Notes under the pieces: model-generated | What the model was told of the DNA's origin: nothing | The model's database searches: none | Seen by the model: only the letters and a program-made list of their open reading frames with translations | Position numbers and translations under genes: made by a program | In this document: piece by piece, positions 10,210 through 21,055 of the stretch | Position numbering within the stretch: position 1 is the stretch's first letter | Layout of the letters: each line of letters starts with the position of its first letter | Source of the DNA: Leishmania martiniquensis | Lineage: Eukaryota; Euglenozoa; Kinetoplastea; Trypanosomatida; Trypanosomatidae | DNA: 45,000 nt | NCBI RefSeq assembly: GCF_017916325.1 | Contig: NC_090171.1 | Span: 152,501 to 197,500 of the forward strand | Reading direction: 5' to 3'

Positions 10210-13200
10210 AGAGATGCGGAACGTACACGCACAAAGGCGCGGAGTGGGAAAGGGCGCCAAGGGTTAAAAGGAAGCGATGTGCACCGCAGGAGCACCACCA
10301 ACACAGTTCCGCAGCAAGGCAACCAACGCGTTGGAGAGAGAGAGAATGGCCAAGAGAACACGAGACTGCGGAGATGATAGTGGCACAGGAGAAACAGAAG
10401 CGGTGGGGGAGGGGAGGGGGAGATCTTGACCGATGAAAGCGAGAGACAGTGAGAGACAGGCCAACAGCGAAGGCAGAAACCACGACAAAAAGCAATGCAC
10501 ACAAATAGAGGTGTGCGTTAGTATAACAGAACGGCAAGGGGAAGATGGGGAAGGAGGGGGAGGGGGGGCAGACGCAGCACCAAAGCGAGAGAATGTGGAG
10601 AAGGAGAGAGGGGAGATGAAGGGCGCGTATTATCCAGTATTCCGACGGTGATAGTTGCTCCAAGGTAACCCGCCACTGAAAGACCAAAAAAACCGAGAAA
10701 CAGAGCTTACAAAGCGCTAGCGTATCGCGAAACCCTTCTTTTTAGGTCACGCGGAGGGTGAGGGCGCGGCAAAGTGTGGGAAAACGTACAGATAGTTGCA
10801 CAAAGAGAACCGTCGATTCATAAGAGGGGAAGAAGGGAGGAGATGTGGTAGAGTGGGCGAATGGTCTGTTCAGGTTGCTTCTCAAAAGCCCTACGCGTGT
10901 GCAGGTGAAGCATGCCAACTCGCCATGAGAGGTCTCTCGGCGCGCCATACGCCAAGACGGGCTCACTTTGCCGGCAAAGAAGGTGCGACGGCATCTTCTA
11001 CGCACGCACGGTGTGTGATGTGTCCGCCGCCACCACGGACGCGTTTAGCATCCATGAAAGCATGCTGAGCTCTTTTTTTTTTCGACTGTTTGCTTTCCCT
11101 TTGAAATGCAGCGCGTGCCCTCCACGTCTGTATGACGAAAATGGGCCTCGTGAGCATACACGCACCGAAAAAAAAAAGCGAGAGTGATTTACAGACAAGC
11201 AGTACCCCAGCGCATATAGTAGCCGTAGAAACAGAAGCCAATTTGCGGAGGGGAAGAGGGCCAAAGTAAGAAAGCATACAAAGACGGAACGAAGAACGGT
11301 CAGTAAAAGGAAATGTACATCGCTTCGGTGCGCCACACGCACGCTCGCGCAGACACACGAAGACGAGAGAGGCAGGCCAAGAGTAAAACATGAGCACACC
11401 GAAAGATAAATCGGGAAAGAAAAAAAAAGAGTCAAGGGAAAACGAACCAGAGAGCCTACCATAGAAGCGACTCTCTTCTTTTCCCCATTTTTTGCCGCCC
11501 ATCTCCCGAAAGGGACGAAGAAATACGAAGAGACGAACACAGTAAGGGAGGGCTCGAAAAGGAAGTGAGGACAAGAGGGAGCGAAATACGAGGGAGCATA
11601 AAAAGGAAAGGAGAGGAAAAAAATCAGAGAAGAGCGGGCACACAGGGAAGAGCAAAGGTGCACTTCTCAACACATGGGTCCTTTTTTTCTTCATTACGCC
11701 ATTGAGTAGGGGGGTATCCAAATATGAACTCTGACGTAACGGAGGGGGACGCGAAAACAGAAAAAACGATGAGCGGATTCCCATCTGGTTCAAACGTCGC
11801 GCATGAGAAAAAAAGCGCCGTCGCCGAAATGTGCGAGTGGTCAAGAAAGAAAAAAAAAACAGGAAGAGGGGAAAGGTATCTTGAGAAATGGTGTATGAAG
11901 TGATACAAAGGCGCTCGTGTTGTTTTGGCCGTGCTTGCGTGAGTCTGCAGTATGCTTGCCGTCTCCGCCAACCTCACGAGCGCCTCGCAGGCAGAATGGT
12001 GAAGTGAAACGCCAAGAGAAGACAAACGCGTGCCGACTGTGCAGGGGCTTCGAAGCTGCCTGGAACGACTCTCCCGACGATTTGTACCTTACCTGCTCAG
12101 GAGAACGGTACGTAAACGCCTCACCCTCGGATTTTCCCCTTCCCCTCACTTTGCTTCATTCATCATCCTGCACACTAACTGGAAGCAAAGTGTTGAGGGA
12201 GCTTGGCTGTTTCTTTCAGAACCGGCTGCCAAAAATTCGGCTGCACGCACACAAGGTGGTAAACTACAACGCAAAGACACGGGGGGGCGAAGAATCGTTG
12301 GTTTCACATCGCAGGCGCCTATGTGCCTTGTAGCAATATCCTCTTGGTTGCTGAGGTGTGTGCTGCAAATGGTCATACTGCTCGAGCGCGCCGATCCAGC
12401 GCTTGCAGCACGAAGGCCGATCTCCCCTCCCCCTCTCCCCTCACCTTCATCGATGACAGCCGCCCTCGGTGGAGCGAAGCAGAGGCAACCAGGGCGTCGC
12501 GAAGCCCCTCTTTCTGTTACATCTGCACAGTCGCACTACACTGGCAGGGAAAAAATACACCGAGATGGAAGAAAACTGAAGAGAAGGCGAACGCACGGGC
12601 CCATTCGTCAGTCTTTCTCATCAGCGCGTCAAAGAACCGAAACAATGCAACGGCGAAAACGAACAAAGAGAACAGCAATCAGCCAGCGCCAAAAACAACT
12701 GTGAAGGAAAACGGCACGAAGGGGCATGCGAACAGAGGAAGAGGGGGCGAGAGAGCACAGGGATACACAGGCACAGACGCATACACACACACGCACACAC
12801 GAGAGAAGCGGAGACGCTTCATTAGAGGGGTTCAGACACAGAACGCCATCTGATAGAGGAAGAAAAATAGCATATTAGCGGGAAATAGAACCTTTTAAAG
12901 GGGTAAAAGAGAAACAGGGAAGTGCTGGTGTAGATGCTGCCCAGCAGCTTCGACAGGATTACACAGGAACAGATGGAGACGGAGCGGATTCTCTTGCATC
13001 TCTTGATGTGCGTCTTTCGAGTACTGTTCTGTGCTTCGTGGCGATCTTGTTAGTGCCGCTCTCCTGATCACCTTCCATACGCCGCGACTCTCTCTCACTC
13101 TCACCACGCATCCCAACCTCCCCTGATTCCTCGCCTCTGCAAGCACTTGAAATAACAGCGAAAGTTCCGCAGCTGCAGGGTCCTCGCTTTCCTTTCGTCG

Positions 13201-13906
13201 AGTCGCATAAGCACTACGCTTCTTTCATTTCGCCCTAACCTTCCATTCTTCGGACACCGCTCTCAGCACCGCCACTCCTTTCATCATGTTAAACTGTCGC
13301 AGCAGCAAAATGAGGAAAGAGGCCTTTTTGCTGTTTGCGTGTGTGCTGATGCGGAGCGGCGGTAAAAGGCGTTCATCGCACGTCAAAGAGAGCGCACACA
13401 AACCCATTCGCCCGCAGTAAAAGACAGTGGAGCAGCGAGAAGGACCCAGGGAGCAAGGTCAAGAAAATCTTTTGTTAGGGTAAAAGAGGAGCTCAGAAGT
13501 TGCTAGAGAAGCAGTGCCTTCGACGAGACAGCACAAGTGGATGCGAACATTCGAACCTTAAAAAAGAAAAAACCATAAAAAAAGAGAGAAGGGAGTTTGT
13601 GGCTGATGAACGAGGGATTAAAGGGGGCGCAAACGGCAACGAGAAATGGAGCAGAGATATCCTCCTTGGAAAAAAAATTGAAATGCAGAAGAAAGCCAAG
13701 TCCCCTCTTCAGAGGAGAATAGGAAGAGGATGGCAGACACACGTGCACGTGAGGAACAAGAATGAAAGGATGTGGCGGAGATACACACACAAAGGCGCAT
13801 ACACGCGAGGGCGTAGCATAGTGGAAAAAAAAAAACGTGCACTTCGTGGTAGTCTGGCATGCAAACCGTGGCTCGCCGTGCATGCGCAGGTGGGCGAGCA
13901 GCGGCG
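10210..13906. other. Long spacer / 3' UTR (3.7 kb)
   Basis: No supportable gene between the carrier and the TPR/J gene. The longest minus-strand frame (11844-10963, 293 codons) is dominated by Phe, Ser, Leu and Arg, the product of polypyrimidine tracts, and shows no domain. A plus-strand frame (12030-12704) opposes transcription and is basic and repetitive. A pyrimidine tract on the minus strand ending in CTCCGCAG near 10366 is a plausible splice acceptor for the TPR/J gene. Most of the rest is probably the carrier's 3' UTR. Confidence 0.55.
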
Positions 13907-16174
13907 CTACACGGTGCCGCCACGCGATAACACCGTCTTCGACGCCGCAGGCGATGGCGGAAACAGCATCTCGTGCAGGATATCATCACGCGTCGCCGTT
14001 ATGACGTCTCGACACCAGTCGTTCACGGCAAACGAGATACCGAACGTAAGGCTGCTCACTGTGAAAGAGAATGGCATCTTTCGGTAGAGCGAGGCAACCG
14101 TTTTAGGACTCTTAAGCAGCGATTGCACAGAGCTGGTGCCCAGCCGCGCGTACACGACGCGCTCTGCCTGGCGATTACGCTTCATGACACTTAGCGGATA
14201 CGTTATCACAGAGCCGCTCAACCCCGACATCGCGCCAGCAGCCATGTACTGCCCAAAGGTATGGAAGCCGAAGCGCTCCTTCAAATACTCGTATGAAGCG
14301 AACCCGATGCCGGCGAGGACGCCAACGCCCATCATGGAAAGGTAGCAGCCCTTCCAGAGTTCGCCGATACCGTGACGTCGAGCCATTGCGCGCAGAAGCC
14401 AAAAGTATGACTGAAAGCTGGGAACAGCGCTCACAGCGACACGCGTGCGCAAAAGATCTAGTGGGTAAACGATCGCCGTCCCGACTGACGCGGCGGCAGC
14501 GCCAGCGGCGAAGTTTGTGTACGGTGTGGCTACGTGCGAGTACATTAGTCGCTCCGCCACTAACTGAAACACATCGAAGAAACAGTACGTCAAGGCACCG
14601 TACGGTACCACTCGCAGCATCGTGACATGGCCCGATGTCCACATGTTAGGGCTCTGCTTGACTACCTGGTAAAGCAGCTGTGCCCCTTTCGCTGCCGAGT
14701 TGCGCTCAGCCATGCCCACCTGATACAAGATCTTAAGTCGGTCAAAAGGCAAGGAAAAGAACTTGGCCGTTGTTGCAGCCACCCCGCCGCAGAGGAATGC
14801 CTCCGGCAGCGTCACAACGTTGTGACGCGACGAATGAACAACTGTCGTCTCGTAGTAGTTGCGCGTGCGCCGCTTTACGAGATCGTTCACGGTGAAGCTT
14901 GTCGCGGTGGCGATGGGGCCCTTAATCCAGTTCATGGCAAGGCCTTTGTAGAGCCCCTGGCGAATCCCTTCCTCGCGATACACCATTCGTAACGCATGCA
15001 TGACACTGGAGTAGCGCCCTTGGGTGACCTGCATGCGCCGTCGCACAATATCAAGAGGGTAGGTCGCCGACTGCGCAAGCAAACCCGCAAATCCGCCTGC
15101 CACCAGCCGCTGATACGTCGGAATGTCCTTATCAGACTCAAGTTTGGAGCGCTTCACAATGCACTGCTTCAGTGTCTCAAAGCAGGCAAAGCTACAGCCA
15201 GCGTAAGGGACAATGCCCACAAGCGTAGGGAAAAGTCCCCCATAGAGGGAGAGAATACCATGTTTAGATGTGGCCTCTTTGAAAGCGGCGCGATAGCTTG
15301 GAAAGCGCCGCTTGCCGGAGCTGCTACGTGCGGCGAATCGGGCACGCATTAGATCCAGTGGGTAGGTGCAGGTAGTCGAGGTGGCCCCTGCCAGCGAGCC
15401 GCTAATGAAGCGCAGCGTCACTGCCCACGCCTCGTCAAGCGAGCCGTCTGGATGAATGCGGTCAAACGCCACGCGCAGTTTGCTATGGTAGAAGTCAAAG
15501 GAAGCATAGGTGATAGCCGCGTATGGGACGACACGGAGCATCGTCGCGCCATTGCCTATCCACAAACCGGTAATGCCAAATCTTCGCACCGTCTCGACGC
15601 CAAGGTAGATAGCCTCGCGCAGGCTAAAGCGACGTGTCGATTCCACCTGAAAAATAATCTTGACACGATCCCCGGGTGCAATGACGGTCTTGCTCACGGC
15701 GCCAGCGATGCCGCCGGCGGCGAAACTCTCAATGAACCGAATTATCTCTCGAGTGAATGAGCGCGGCGCATTGATACTATCAGTACCATCGTACCCATGT
15801 TTCAGGACAAAGACACTGTACTCACCGGACCGGTCGAAATCCAACAGCTCCTCACCCAGGGAAGAAAAAGCGTGACGATTCTCGTGGCAGAAGAGCGACC
15901 ACTGAGGCTCCGTAAGGCCGCCGACGCCGCCTGTGTCGTATCGGTGTACGAGATCACGGAGTTCAGGGACGGAAAGACTGCAGAAGGGGGCCGCCTTCTG
16001 CACAATCGTTTCTACTGGAATCACGAGAACTCCCTCTCGCGAGCTAGATGCAAAGGGTTCATCTGCACTTTTCAGCTTAGCACATTCAGATGAGGCATTT
16101 CGGGCCAACGTACGCGAGCTGCCAGCCGCTTCAGACGCAGGTGTCCAAAAAGACGATGAGGTTGCCAACGACAT
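13907..16174 (-). CDS. Double-length mitochondrial carrier protein with six repeats
   Basis: A 755-residue member of the mitochondrial carrier (SLC25) family, more than twice the usual 300 residues. Six carrier repeats can be counted from their P-x-[D/E]-x-x-[R/K] signatures at residues 167 (PGDRVK), 272 (PLDLMR), 373 (PLDIVR), 476 (PFDRLK), 572 (PLDLLR) and 660 (PLSVMK). They form two three-repeat units, about 147-439 and 457-724. KIIFQV and GNGATMLRVVPYAA in repeat 1 resemble the coenzyme A carrier SLC25A42/Leu5; the start of the second unit (KILYQV, TMLRVVPYGA) repeats the same motifs, so the gene looks like an internal duplication. The last signature has Ser in place of Asp. Residues 1-145 are a soluble N-terminal region with possible EF-hand-like remnants. 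Substrate is unproven. The frame opens at a GTG; the ATG at 16174 is chosen. Confidence 0.92.
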   Translation of the reverse strand: MSLATSSSFWTPASEAAGSSRTLARNASSECAKLKSADEPFASSSREGVLVIPVETIVQKAAPFCSLSVPELRDLVHRYDTGGVGGLTEPQWSLFCHENRHAFSSLGEELLDFDRSGEYSVFVLKHGYDGTDSINAPRSFTREIIRFIESFAAGGIAGAVSKTVIAPGDRVKIIFQVESTRRFSLREAIYLGVETVRRFGITGLWIGNGATMLRVVPYAAITYASFDFYHSKLRVAFDRIHPDGSLDEAWAVTLRFISGSLAGATSTTCTYPLDLMRARFAARSSSGKRRFPSYRAAFKEATSKHGILSLYGGLFPTLVGIVPYAGCSFACFETLKQCIVKRSKLESDKDIPTYQRLVAGGFAGLLAQSATYPLDIVRRRMQVTQGRYSSVMHALRMVYREEGIRQGLYKGLAMNWIKGPIATATSFTVNDLVKRRTRNYYETTVVHSSRHNVVTLPEAFLCGGVAATTAKFFSLPFDRLKILYQVGMAERNSAAKGAQLLYQVVKQSPNMWTSGHVTMLRVVPYGALTYCFFDVFQLVAERLMYSHVATPYTNFAAGAAAASVGTAIVYPLDLLRTRVAVSAVPSFQSYFWLLRAMARRHGIGELWKGCYLSMMGVGVLAGIGFASYEYLKERFGFHTFGQYMAAGAMSGLSGSVITYPLSVMKRNRQAERVVYARLGTSSVQSLLKSPKTVASLYRKMPFSFTVSSLTFGISFAVNDWCRDVITATRDDILHEMLFPPSPAASKTVLSRGGTV

Positions 16175-16892
16175 GAGCGTGCGCCCCTCAAAATGGGCAC
16201 AGAGCACAAAGGCACAAAACACGGGCCGGGAGTGGGGAACAGTCGAACGCACTCCCCGCTACTTATAAAACAACCGTCGAGATGCACAGCAGAGCGGAGG
16301 AAAGGAGCGAGAAGCCAAACGAGGTGGGAAAGAGAATTAGACGAACAAAAGAAAGCGAAAACAGAAATCGAAAAGGAGGCCGCTAATGAGAACGACCCAG
16401 AAAAACGAATTCAGCACGTGATGCCTGTGTTAGCAAACCGTAATGCGTTGCATATGTGAGTGGGGCTGGGGATATGTAAAATCTAGCTGCACCCCGCTGC
16501 GCGTTTGAGGAAACGGAAAGTGAGGCATTTGCGAACGGGAAAGAGCGACAGAAGAGATGAAGATATAATGGTGACAGGGGTAGGTGAGAGCACAGGTGGG
16601 TATCGGCTCCCGTACAAGCCAAAAAGAAATAGCACGCCATTCCCAGGTCGCCTACCTGACAGCACCAGGCAGCAGGTACTCTGCGAGGTACGGACGCAGA
16701 ATCTTCACGAAAGGAAACTGGCAAAGCAGAAAGATGCAGCTGCGATTTTGCGCTAGGGTTTACTGAAATTGTACATCAAAGCTAGTCATCCTGACGAAGG
16801 TGCAAGAAGTTCCAAAAGAAACGAGTTTGATCTCACAGTTCAGTAACGGATAGTGCACACAGAGTGTAGCCTGAACCGTATGATCGTCCACG
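16175..16892. other. Spacer upstream of the carrier gene
   Basis: About 0.7 kb. Purine-rich on the plus strand at 16281-16385, which is a polypyrimidine tract on the transcribed strand. The first AG after it, near 16263, is a candidate spliced-leader acceptor 90 bases upstream of the carrier ATG. No gene is seen. Confidence 0.55.
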
Positions 16893-18227
16893 TCAGTGAA
16901 GACGCTCAAGTCCATCCAAGTAGGCGCTTAGCTCCGATTTCATGGCCCCATATTCACGTTTGTAGTCGCATGCATCCAGCTCATACAGGCGCAGCTTCTC
17001 TGCTGCGGTCGCAAGCTGAAGACGCGTGACAGCGAGCTCTTTTCTTGCCAATTTCAAGTCCTGCTGAGTTCCGCGGTCCGACTCTAACAGGCGAACGTTG
17101 TCCGACATGTTCTTTCTCCAGCACGACAACAAATTGTCAGCGTAAGCTTGAATTTCCAGCATTGATGGCATATGAGCCACTCCAGGAGCAAAGGGCTTCG
17201 TATTGCTGGACGGCAGACTCTCACGTCGAACAAGAATCTCTGCAACGTGTGCGTTCATCTTCTGCGTCAGATGTGAAACCGCTTGTGCTGCATAATCTGG
17301 GTCCTCGGAGAAGTGTTTTCCGGGCCCTCCGAGCGGTGGCACGACGCCAGGCTCTATGGGTGGCAGCACTACTGGGCAGTGCGGCTCAAACGGCGCGATG
17401 ATATGCTGCGTTGAGGGGTCGTAAAATGCCTCGAGAAAGTTGAGCTGCGGAATACGCGACATTAGCTCACTGCAGAAAACCGAAGCAAAGTAGAGTATGC
17501 ACTCATCATTTTCAGTGAAGGGACCAACAGCGTGCTCCTTTCGCTCCACGTGAATAGTGGCGATAGGCTCACGAGGTCCGCTTCCAGTGGGATTCTTGTA
17601 AATTGGGAAGATCAAAACTGCGCTTTTTCTCCCATCCTCGTCGATGTGGCGGTTCAGCGCGATGGAGCTGCCGAGAACCTCAGCATCTGCGCTACCAAGG
17701 CACCCATGATGAACCTGTAGAGGTGGAAATGTTAGCTTTCGCGAAACATTCGCGATCGAAAACATATCGTCCCCGCGCTTGACAAAAATGTGGCCATGAG
17801 ACGCACGCAGTAAGCGAGTCGCACCCTCCAGTAAGTTGTAAAGCGCGCAGCAAACGGACTCAGACACCTCGGGAGAAACAAACACGTTTGAGTCCCCTGT
17901 GTTTTTACGTGAAGGAGAAATCGAGAGACCCCTTTGTGTCTGCTCTCGCGCAACCACAAACTGTGAGAGAGTCCTTGACTGCTGTAACTTTACGAAGCGT
18001 TGTTTAGCCCCGCCTACCGTGCCCTGTAGACCCTTAGTCTTCCGTGGAACAGGAGACAGAGGTAAGCAATGTTGTGGTTTCGAATGAATAGAAGACAATT
18101 CGCCTGCTGTCGCACGCAGGCGCTTCACAAGTGGTGCAAGTTGATCGGCGCGCAAGCTTCCATTAGTCAAAAGCAGCCGATCGATGATATTGGCGACCAG
18201 GTAAATTTCCTCTGTTACATTTTCCAT
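16893..18227 (-). CDS. GAF-like domain and coiled-coil protein, function unknown
   Basis: A 444-residue protein. The first 110 residues are polar and probably disordered. Residues about 118-265 look like a GAF domain: amphipathic helix (CCALYNLLEGATRLLRA), strand GHIFVKRG, a central loop, then SAVLIFPIYKNP and PIATIHVERK before a final helix (NDECILYFASVFCSELM). That order of a helix, paired strands and ATIHVERK is typical of GAF ligand-binding folds, but no catalytic partner domain is attached. A coiled coil fills about 385-440. It could be a structural or flagellar protein; I do not recognise a named homologue. The ATG at 18227 is the only good start. Codon use is more AT-rich than in the genes further left. 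Confidence 0.75.
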   Translation of the reverse strand: MENVTEEIYLVANIIDRLLLTNGSLRADQLAPLVKRLRATAGELSSIHSKPQHCLPLSPVPRKTKGLQGTVGGAKQRFVKLQQSRTLSQFVVAREQTQRGLSISPSRKNTGDSNVFVSPEVSESVCCALYNLLEGATRLLRASHGHIFVKRGDDMFSIANVSRKLTFPPLQVHHGCLGSADAEVLGSSIALNRHIDEDGRKSAVLIFPIYKNPTGSGPREPIATIHVERKEHAVGPFTENDECILYFASVFCSELMSRIPQLNFLEAFYDPSTQHIIAPFEPHCPVVLPPIEPGVVPPLGGPGKHFSEDPDYAAQAVSHLTQKMNAHVAEILVRRESLPSSNTKPFAPGVAHMPSMLEIQAYADNLLSCWRKNMSDNVRLLESDRGTQQDLKLARKELAVTRLQLATAAEKLRLYELDACDYKREYGAMKSELSAYLDGLERLH

Positions 18228-19161
18228 TATTCTTCCATGTTTGCGTGGAATTTGTCAGGAAGGAGAGCGAGTGTCCCTGCTATCTTGTGTGATAGCTCTG
18301 CGGGGAGAATCTTTTTTCACGGAAGCAAAAAGAGAGGCGTAAAGGAAGATGAGAAGAGAACAGACTATTTCGAAGACACTACACAGTTTTAATGACTAGG
18401 GGTGCCGAAGAATATGTCGTGCTTTTTTCTCTTCAAGTAGTGGCTGAACCCTTCAAAGGTTTGTTGTGAGTATGCAGGGAGCGCGCAAGCACCCTCTTGT
18501 CACTGGCGTAGTTGAGGTTTGTGCAAACGCACATCTAGAGTATTCGTGGCTGAAATTGAGACACTAAAAAGCCCTCACCACCAACGGCGGTCGCTATACA
18601 AACCGAATGCTGTCACTATAACCAAAGCAATGCAACTTCAGTAGCGCAAGCACCAGCGCTGGCGAGCAATTCTGATCACATGCAGCCTCACCTATCAACG
18701 ATTACGGGAATCGAAAAACAATGACTTGTTGGTGCATCTTTCTTTCATAGATGATCTGGTACGAATTGCATACCCTTGAGAAAGCGGTGATGCTCGCTAG
18801 TTTCATTAGCAAAGCTTTCTATCGCGCTTCTAATCCCAGGTCGGAAAACAAAGGCAGTGATGCAACACGGGTGAAAGCTAGAAAGAAAAAATAGCACGCT
18901 TGCAGAACATCGGTCCAAGGTATACAGTGCGCTCGCTGTGTTCAGCTGGTGCATAAGAATGTACTTATAAATGTAGTGATCCAGAGGCGAAAGCAAGAGA
19001 GCATCATATCCTCAGAGCGCCAAGAGAGCCCCCCAAAATGCAAAGAGGGAAAAAGAGAAAAGCGCGATTAAAATATTCGCTCCAAGCGAGACGACAACAC
19101 AACATCAGAAAAGCAGCGAACAGTGAACGAAAAGCTGCTTATCCACACAAGGTCATTCAAT
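18228..19161. other. Spacer between PP2C and the GAF-like gene
   Basis: About 0.9 kb, clearly more AT-rich than the spacers to the left. No supportable gene on either strand. It should contain the PP2C 3' UTR and the splice signal of the GAF-like gene. Confidence 0.6.
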
Positions 19162-20058
19162 TCAGCATTTGAAAAATGGTGGCTTGAATTCCACAACGAT
19201 AATAGTCATGTTGTCAGTGCCAGCCTTCACCGAGTTCGATTGGGCAAGGCAACGGTCGAGAACCTGCTCACAAACGAGGCTAATATCCACCGCTAGAGGG
19301 TGGCCATTTTTGTCGATTTCGCTGTTTTGGATCAGAGTCTTTACAAGGTTACAACACTCTTCATTGGAAAGCACATCCCATATGCCGTCACACCCAATTA
19401 CAATGAACTCATCGTCACTTTGCGACGGGGTCACCGTTATGTCAGGACATGCGGTCACCGCCTGATCGGCCCAACTCTTCGAAGGGTGAGATTTGAAGTC
19501 GACATCACCCAAGGCTCGGCTAACAGCCAGCGTCATGTTAACGCGACCGTTTTCTACTTGGCACCCAGCAGCGACGATCCTCGCTTCCTCAGAAGGAGCC
19601 GAGGGCTTATGGTCGACGCTGAGTGGAATAACCTTGCCACCCCTATAAAGCACCGCACGGCTGTCCCCGGCATTTGCGCATACAATTTGCTGATTGGCTA
19701 AATAAATACAGTTCGCGGTGGTACCGCTAGACACAAACTTCTTGCATATTTGCTTGTCCACATCATGGAATGAAACCTCAAACGCCTTCGCGACGTCGTC
19801 TCTATATATCGCGATGTTCTTGAGTAATTCATCGAGCATGTGGGCCCTACAGTAGCGTGAAGCCTCATCTGACTGATGGCCATCGAAGACGCCGAAGAAT
19901 GCCTGATCCTTGTTGCCGTTCAGATTCAGCTGAGCAACATGTGCGTCCTCCATCGACTTCCTCCATCCCTGCATGCTGCAGCACCCCACACGTAGGTGCG
20001 ACGTCTCGAAGACAGTCGAGAATTTCTGAGTTTCTGGTTTGGCGAGCATATCACCCAT
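19162..20058 (-). CDS. Protein phosphatase 2C (PPM family)
   Basis: A 298-residue serine/threonine phosphatase that is little more than the catalytic core. Motifs in order: SMQGWRKSMEDAH (28-40), FGVFDGH (55-61, metal ligand Asp59), SGTTANC (111-117), ANAGDSRAVLYRGG (128-141), AVSRALGD (178-185), IGCDGIWDVL (221-230, Asp224) and GTDNMTIIVVEF (280-291, Asp282). All metal-binding aspartates are present, so an active Mn/Mg-dependent enzyme is expected. The frame opens at a TTG; ATG at 20058 is chosen and a second ATG three codons in is possible. The chosen start puts Gly at position 2 (MGDMLA), so myristoylation is conceivable though Asp3 is unfavourable. It is the second gene of the leftward unit. 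Confidence 0.95.
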   Translation of the reverse strand: MGDMLAKPETQKFSTVFETSHLRVGCCSMQGWRKSMEDAHVAQLNLNGNKDQAFFGVFDGHQSDEASRYCRAHMLDELLKNIAIYRDDVAKAFEVSFHDVDKQICKKFVSSGTTANCIYLANQQIVCANAGDSRAVLYRGGKVIPLSVDHKPSAPSEEARIVAAGCQVENGRVNMTLAVSRALGDVDFKSHPSKSWADQAVTACPDITVTPSQSDDEFIVIGCDGIWDVLSNEECCNLVKTLIQNSEIDKNGHPLAVDISLVCEQVLDRCLAQSNSVKAGTDNMTIIVVEFKPPFFKC

Positions 20059-20629
20059 TTTTTGGTGTCGAGAAGGAGCAAGCAATAATTGGATCCAGGT
20101 TGCGCGACAGGTGGACGTACGCCAAGAGGCAGATACCCACCTATACTTTAGAGTGTGATCGAGCCGAAAGATGAAGAGACATCAACACAGAGAGCAAAGT
20201 CAAAAGATCAGCAGTCGAAAAGGATACAGTAAAAGAAAGAGGTAGCAAGCGAACGCATGCTTGCGGTACCTTTCATGAAAGCGCCACGCTAGGCCTAATC
20301 GAGATGCATGAAAACTTATGGTTCGTCGAGCAGACACCGCTTTTGGTGGTTCAACGAAGTCTAGCTACGTGCCCCGTGAAGGCTCAGCGAAAACACTTTG
20401 TGATCTATGGCTTACCTTGCACGTCGGCAAAGTTCAACAGATGGAATCACCGACAGCATCACTATGGCCACAGAAATTCAATGGTAGCAATTCACTACTG
20501 CAAGAGCCCGATAGGACTCTGCTGCCAAGCAGCCTGAATGTCTCGCTCAGCGGTTGAAAATGCACGTCAAGGCCTTTCGTCGGGGAAGCTTCACCACACA
20601 CCACCGCGATTAAAGCAGCGAGCACAGCT
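20059..20629. other. Spacer between SmD3 and PP2C
   Basis: About 570 bases without a supportable gene. It should contain the 3' UTR of SmD3 and the 5' UTR of PP2C. Frames on the plus strand here run against transcription and are not convincing. Confidence 0.6.
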
Positions 20630-21055
20630 TCATCGCAATTTTCGTCGCAGCTGCTTGCTTTTGTCACTCTTGGTCGGCGCTCTTTTTGCACGTACCGGTC
20701 GTGGAGCGTGCACAACAGATCGAACTACCGCCGTGCGCTTAAGCGACTTCCTGAGCTCCTGCTGTACTGACTCTTGGCGCCACTGCAAAGAGGGTGCTGC
20801 CTTCATCTCTGGTGGCAGCATAATGATTCGGATGCTCGAGCCGCGAACTGTCACTCGTTCGTGAAACCCATACGTTGAGTCTCGAGCCTGGTGCCGGACA
20901 TCAACTAGCTCAATATTCCCACGTGCAACGTCGAAAGCTGCTAGTTTTCCTTTGTACAAACCACCTTCAATAGTTTCGACTGTCACTCTGGAGTTCAGGG
21001 CCTCAAAAACCAATGACGAAGGAATATCCTTCTTGAGGTTTGAAGTATCGGCCAT
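20630..21055 (-). CDS. Small nuclear ribonucleoprotein SmD3
   Basis: A 141-residue core Sm protein of the spliceosomal snRNPs, needed in trypanosomatids mainly for spliced-leader trans-splicing. Sm1 motif: VTVETIEGGLYKGKLAAFD (residues 24-42) with the following RGNIEL (45-50). Sm2 motif: VRGSSIRIIMLPPEMKAAP (70-88), which matches SmD3 (IRGSKIRFLILPDMLKNAP type) rather than SmD1. The C-terminal 50 residues are basic (KRAPTKSDKSKQLRRKL) but lack the usual RG repeats. The frame also has an in-frame ATG 38 codons upstream at 21169; the ATG at 21055 is preferred because it sits at the start of the Sm helix and is immediately preceded by a TATAG acceptor-like sequence. It is the first gene of the leftward unit. 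Confidence 0.9.
   Translation of the reverse strand: MADTSNLKKDIPSSLVFEALNSRVTVETIEGGLYKGKLAAFDVARGNIELVDVRHQARDSTYGFHERVTVRGSSIRIIMLPPEMKAAPSLQWRQESVQQELRKSLKRTAVVRSVVHAPRPVRAKRAPTKSDKSKQLRRKLR

Noticed and set aside
10963..11844. 293-codon minus-strand frame in the long left spacer
   Set aside because: Right direction, but composition is nearly all Phe, Ser, Leu, Arg and Pro from polypyrimidine tracts, with no recognisable motif.
13535..13565. GGTTCGAA box on the minus strand, as in a tRNA internal promoter
   Set aside because: No matching A box, no cloverleaf and a T run on the wrong side; a chance match.
16175..16252. N-terminal extension of the carrier to 16,252
   Set aside because: The codon at 16,252 is GTG, not ATG; nuclear genes of trypanosomatids start at ATG, and the first one is at 16,174.
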